Shown: positions 6,613 to 8,246 of the stretch, piece after piece
Layout of the letters: each line of letters opens with the position of its first letter
Numbering within the stretch: position 1 is the first letter of the stretch
NCBI GenBank assembly: GCA_031401035.1
Contig: JANNRA010000030.1
Location: forward strand, 1-8,246
Source of the DNA: JANNRA01 sp031401035
Lineage (GTDB): Bacteria; Desulfobacterota; Binatia; HRBIN30; CADEER01
Reading direction: 5' to 3'
Length of the DNA stretch: 8,246 nucleotides
Translations under genes and position numbers: made by a program
Notes under the pieces: model-generated
What the model saw: only the letters and a program-made list of their open reading frames with translations
What the model was told of the DNA's origin: nothing
Database searches by the model: none

Positions 6613-6662
6613 TGGAGGGCGCGCCGTGGAGCACCGGCGCCATGGTGGATAGGGGTGGATCG

Positions 6663-6692
6663 GGGCAGTAGCTGGATTCGGGCAGTAGCTGG
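6663..6692. repeat. 13-bp direct repeat, 17-bp period
   Basis: GGGCAGTAGCTGG occurs at 6663-6675 and 6680-6692. The second copy overlaps the left arm of the adjacent hairpin, suggesting that part of an arm was duplicated. Confidence 0.75.
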
Positions 6693-6730
6693 GACCGCGG
6701 GCGTCTCGCCCGCGGTCCCAGCCGGCTGCC
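6681..6730. repeat. Perfect 16-bp inverted repeat with 3-nt loop (hairpin; possible terminator)
   Basis: Arms 6688-6703 and 6707-6722 are perfectly complementary (GCTGGGACCGCGGGCG and its complement) around the loop TCT. A further 5-bp outer stem, GGCAG (6681-6685) with CTGCC (6726-6730), encloses a small internal loop. The stem is long and GC-rich, but only CCCCTTT follows, so an intrinsic terminator for the upstream operon is possible without being typical. A REP-like dispersed palindrome is equally likely. Confidence 0.8.
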
Positions 6731-6790
6731 CCTTTGACACATCGCGCCGGGCACTCGACCGCTGCGCTTGGCGTGCGCTACTGACCACCC

Positions 6791-8158
6791 ATGTTGCGCG
6801 TCACCAACCCCGCCACCGGTGCCCTGCTCGCCGAGCTGACCGTCGACACCGCCGCCGACATCGGGCGTAAGATCGCGGCGGCGCGGGCGGCGCAACCGGC
6901 CTGGGCGCGGACGCCGCTCGGCGAACGCGCCGCGGCGCTGGCGCGCTTTGGCGCCGCGCTGCGCGCCGACGTCGAACCACTGGCCCGCCTGCTGAGTGAG
7001 GAGACGGGCAAGCCGATCGCCCAGGCGCGCGCCGAGATCACGGCCACGCAGGGGCGGCTCGACTTCTTTCTCGCCCATGCGGCGGCGGTGCTCGCCGACG
7101 AGGTGGTCTTCGACGCGGAGGGGATGACCGAGCGCATCACCTGGGAGCCGCTCGGCGTGGTGGCCAACGTCTCGGCCTGGAACTACCCGTATTTCGTCGG
7201 CGTCAACGTCTTCGCCCCGGCGCTGCTGGGCGGCAACGCGGTGCTCTACAAGCCATCGGAGTTCGCCAGCCGGACCGGCCTGGCCATCGTCGAGCGCCTG
7301 CACGGCGCCGGCGTGCCGGCCGGCGCCGTGCAGGCGGTGATCGGTGGCGGCGAGGTCGGCGCGGCGCTGGTCGCCGCCGACATCGACGCGATCTTCTTCA
7401 CCGGCTCGTACCCGACCGGCGTGCGCATCGCCCAGGCTGCCGCGCCGCGCCTGCTGCGCGTGCAACTCGAGCTCGGCGGCAAGGATCCGGTCTACGTCTG
7501 CGACGACGCGCCGATCGACGTCGTCGCCGCCGCCGTCGCCGACGGCGCCTTCTACAACACCGGCCAGAGCTGCTGCGCGGTCGAGCGCATCTACGTCCAC
7601 CGCGCCGTCGCGGCGCGCTTCATCGACGCCTTCGTCGCCCAGGTGCGCGGTTTCGTCGTCGGCGATCCGCTCGACGAGCGGACCTACATCGGCCCGCTGA
7701 CGCGCGCCGCGCAGCTCGAGGTGCTCGACGCGCAGGTCGCCGACGCGCGCCGCCTCGGCGCCCGCGTCCTCGCCGGCGGCGCGCGCATCGAAGGGGCGGG
7801 GCGCTACTTTGCGCCCACCGTGCTGGCCGGCGTCGATCACCGCATGGCGGTGATGCGCGACGAGTCGTTCGGCCCGGTGATCGGCATCCAGGTGGTCGCC
7901 GACGATGCCGAGGCAGCGGCGCTGATGCGCGACACCGCCTACGGCCTCACCGCCGCCGTCTACACGCCCGAGCGCGCCCGCGCTGAGCGCCTGCTCGCCG
8001 GGCTCCCCGTCGGCTCGGCGTACTGGAACTGCTGCGACCGCGTCAGCCCGCGCCTGCCCTGGTCGGGGCACGGCGATTCGGGCATCGGCCTGACCCTGTC
8101 GACCCACGGCATCCTGGCTTTCACGCGGCCCAAGGCCTGGCATCTGCGCTCGCCTTGA
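6791..8158 (+). CDS. NAD(P)-dependent aldehyde dehydrogenase
   Basis: This 455-aa protein covers the full aldehyde dehydrogenase fold. Visible motifs in order: SAWNYP with Asn131 (oxyanion hole), YKPSE with Lys154 (cofactor binding), FFTGSYPTG (202-210), LELGGKDP with Glu227 (general base), NTGQSCCAVERIYV with catalytic Cys261 in GQSC, and DESFGPV (357-363) with Glu358/Phe360. It oxidises an aldehyde to the acid in the cytoplasm. The short N-terminus and GQSCC motif resemble the succinate-semialdehyde dehydrogenase-like branch, but the substrate cannot be assigned. ATG 6791 gives MLRVTNPATG, the normal family beginning, so the start is credible despite a weak ribosome-binding site. It is followed 13 bp later by a HAD phosphatase start, so the two may be co-transcribed. 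Confidence 0.93.
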   Translation: MLRVTNPATGALLAELTVDTAADIGRKIAAARAAQPAWARTPLGERAAALARFGAALRADVEPLARLLSEETGKPIAQARAEITATQGRLDFFLAHAAAVLADEVVFDAEGMTERITWEPLGVVANVSAWNYPYFVGVNVFAPALLGGNAVLYKPSEFASRTGLAIVERLHGAGVPAGAVQAVIGGGEVGAALVAADIDAIFFTGSYPTGVRIAQAAAPRLLRVQLELGGKDPVYVCDDAPIDVVAAAVADGAFYNTGQSCCAVERIYVHRAVAARFIDAFVAQVRGFVVGDPLDERTYIGPLTRAAQLEVLDAQVADARRLGARVLAGGARIEGAGRYFAPTVLAGVDHRMAVMRDESFGPVIGIQVVADDAEAAALMRDTAYGLTAAVYTPERARAERLLAGLPVGSAYWNCCDRVSPRLPWSGHGDSGIGLTLSTHGILAFTRPKAWHLRSP

Positions 8159-8171
8159 TCGTTCGCTCGGC

Positions 8172-8246
8172 TTGAAGCTCGCACTCTTCGACCTCGACCA
8201 CACGCTGCTGGACGGCGACAGCGACGAGTTGTGGTGCGACTTCCTG
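8172..8246 (+). CDS. HAD-superfamily (HAD-IB, SerB-like) hydrolase, N-terminal fragment
   Basis: Only the first 25 codons are in the window. Read from TTG 8172, the product starts MKLALFDLDHTLLDGDSDEL. The DLDHT segment is HAD motif I (DxDxT), with nucleophile Asp7 and Asp9. The following LLDGDSDELWCDFL resembles HAD-IB phosphatases annotated as phosphoserine or histidinol-phosphate phosphatases. TTG is inferred because no ATG or GTG lies in frame between the ALDH stop region and motif I, and it sits the expected few residues before the motif. The gene begins 13 bp after the ALDH stop on the same strand. The 3' part is outside the window, so substrate and length cannot be judged. Confidence 0.72.
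   Translation, partial: MKLALFDLDHTLLDGDSDELWCDFL

Larger units (their letters stand above)
6613..6790. other. Repeat-rich intergenic spacer
   Basis: This 178-bp spacer between the methyltransferase and aldehyde dehydrogenase genes contains no credible gene. Its left end (6613-6640) shares TGGAGGGCGC, then CCGTGG, then GGCGCC in the same order as the inverted repeat at 588-612. This is followed by a GGTGGAT pair (6644 and 6654), a 13-bp direct repeat and a hairpin. No convincing -35/-10 promoter pair or strong ribosome-binding site before ATG 6791 is visible. Confidence 0.6.

Noticed and set aside
6734..6739. TTGACA, an exact sigma-70 -35 hexamer before the ALDH gene
   Set aside because: No -10-like hexamer lies 16-18 bp downstream (the region reads GACCGC), so I do not call a promoter.
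6200..8203. 667-codon minus-strand frame
   Set aside because: It is antisense to the well-supported aldehyde dehydrogenase and RlmL genes, and has the His/Asp/Arg/Gly-rich composition typical of a shadow in GC-rich DNA.

Overview
The window is very GC-rich chromosomal DNA from an uncultivated-looking Gram-negative bacterium. The best lineage guess is Candidatus Binatia/Binatota or another deltaproteobacterial-type lineage. It rests on one marker: a secreted protein with an N-terminal duplicated EF-hand/dockerin-like module of the pattern C-x-GDCDGxG...EL...C-x-x-GDxNGDG...EL...GCP, followed by a long Thr/Ala/Pro/Ser linker. From memory this architecture is frequent in such MAGs. This is an inference, not a search result.

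Layout. (1) Positions 1-554 hold the 3' part of a membrane anti-sigma factor (end of a TM helix, coiled coil, RskA-type C-terminal domain). (2) Positions 555-799 are non-coding and repeat-rich: a 26-bp-stem inverted repeat (587-671) abuts three copies of a 20-21-bp tandem repeat (670-731). (3) Positions 800-2662 encode a 620-aa exported protein: signal peptide, paired Ca-binding-type loops, a ~290-residue repetitive linker built from 6- and 8-residue units, and a ~250-residue Cys-containing C-terminal domain I do not recognise. (4) A HIT-family hydrolase on the minus strand (2646-3086) overlaps its tail by 17 bp. (5) A divergent plus-strand cluster starts 39 bp away: a GPH/MelB-type MFS symporter (3126-4601), an RsuA/RluB/E/F-type 23S rRNA pseudouridine synthase (4626-5402) and a stand-alone RlmL-type THUMP methyltransferase (5422-6612), with gaps of 24 and 19 bp. 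(6) Positions 6613-6790 are non-coding and repeat-rich, with direct repeats and a perfect 16-bp hairpin with a 3-nt loop. (7) An NAD(P)-dependent aldehyde dehydrogenase (6791-8158) is followed after 13 bp by the first 25 codons of a HAD-IB-type phosphatase that runs off the window.

Functional reading. The two rRNA-modification enzymes form a plausible co-transcribed pair, and the transporter may be co-transcribed by proximity only. The ALDH and HAD genes look like a second unit. The HIT hydrolase and the secreted protein are unrelated neighbours. I find no CRISPR array, transposase, tRNA/rRNA, toxin-antitoxin, phage-defence or biosynthetic cluster. The least explained parts are the secreted protein's C-terminal domain and the two repeat-rich spacers. 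The rest looks like ordinary housekeeping and accessory metabolism.
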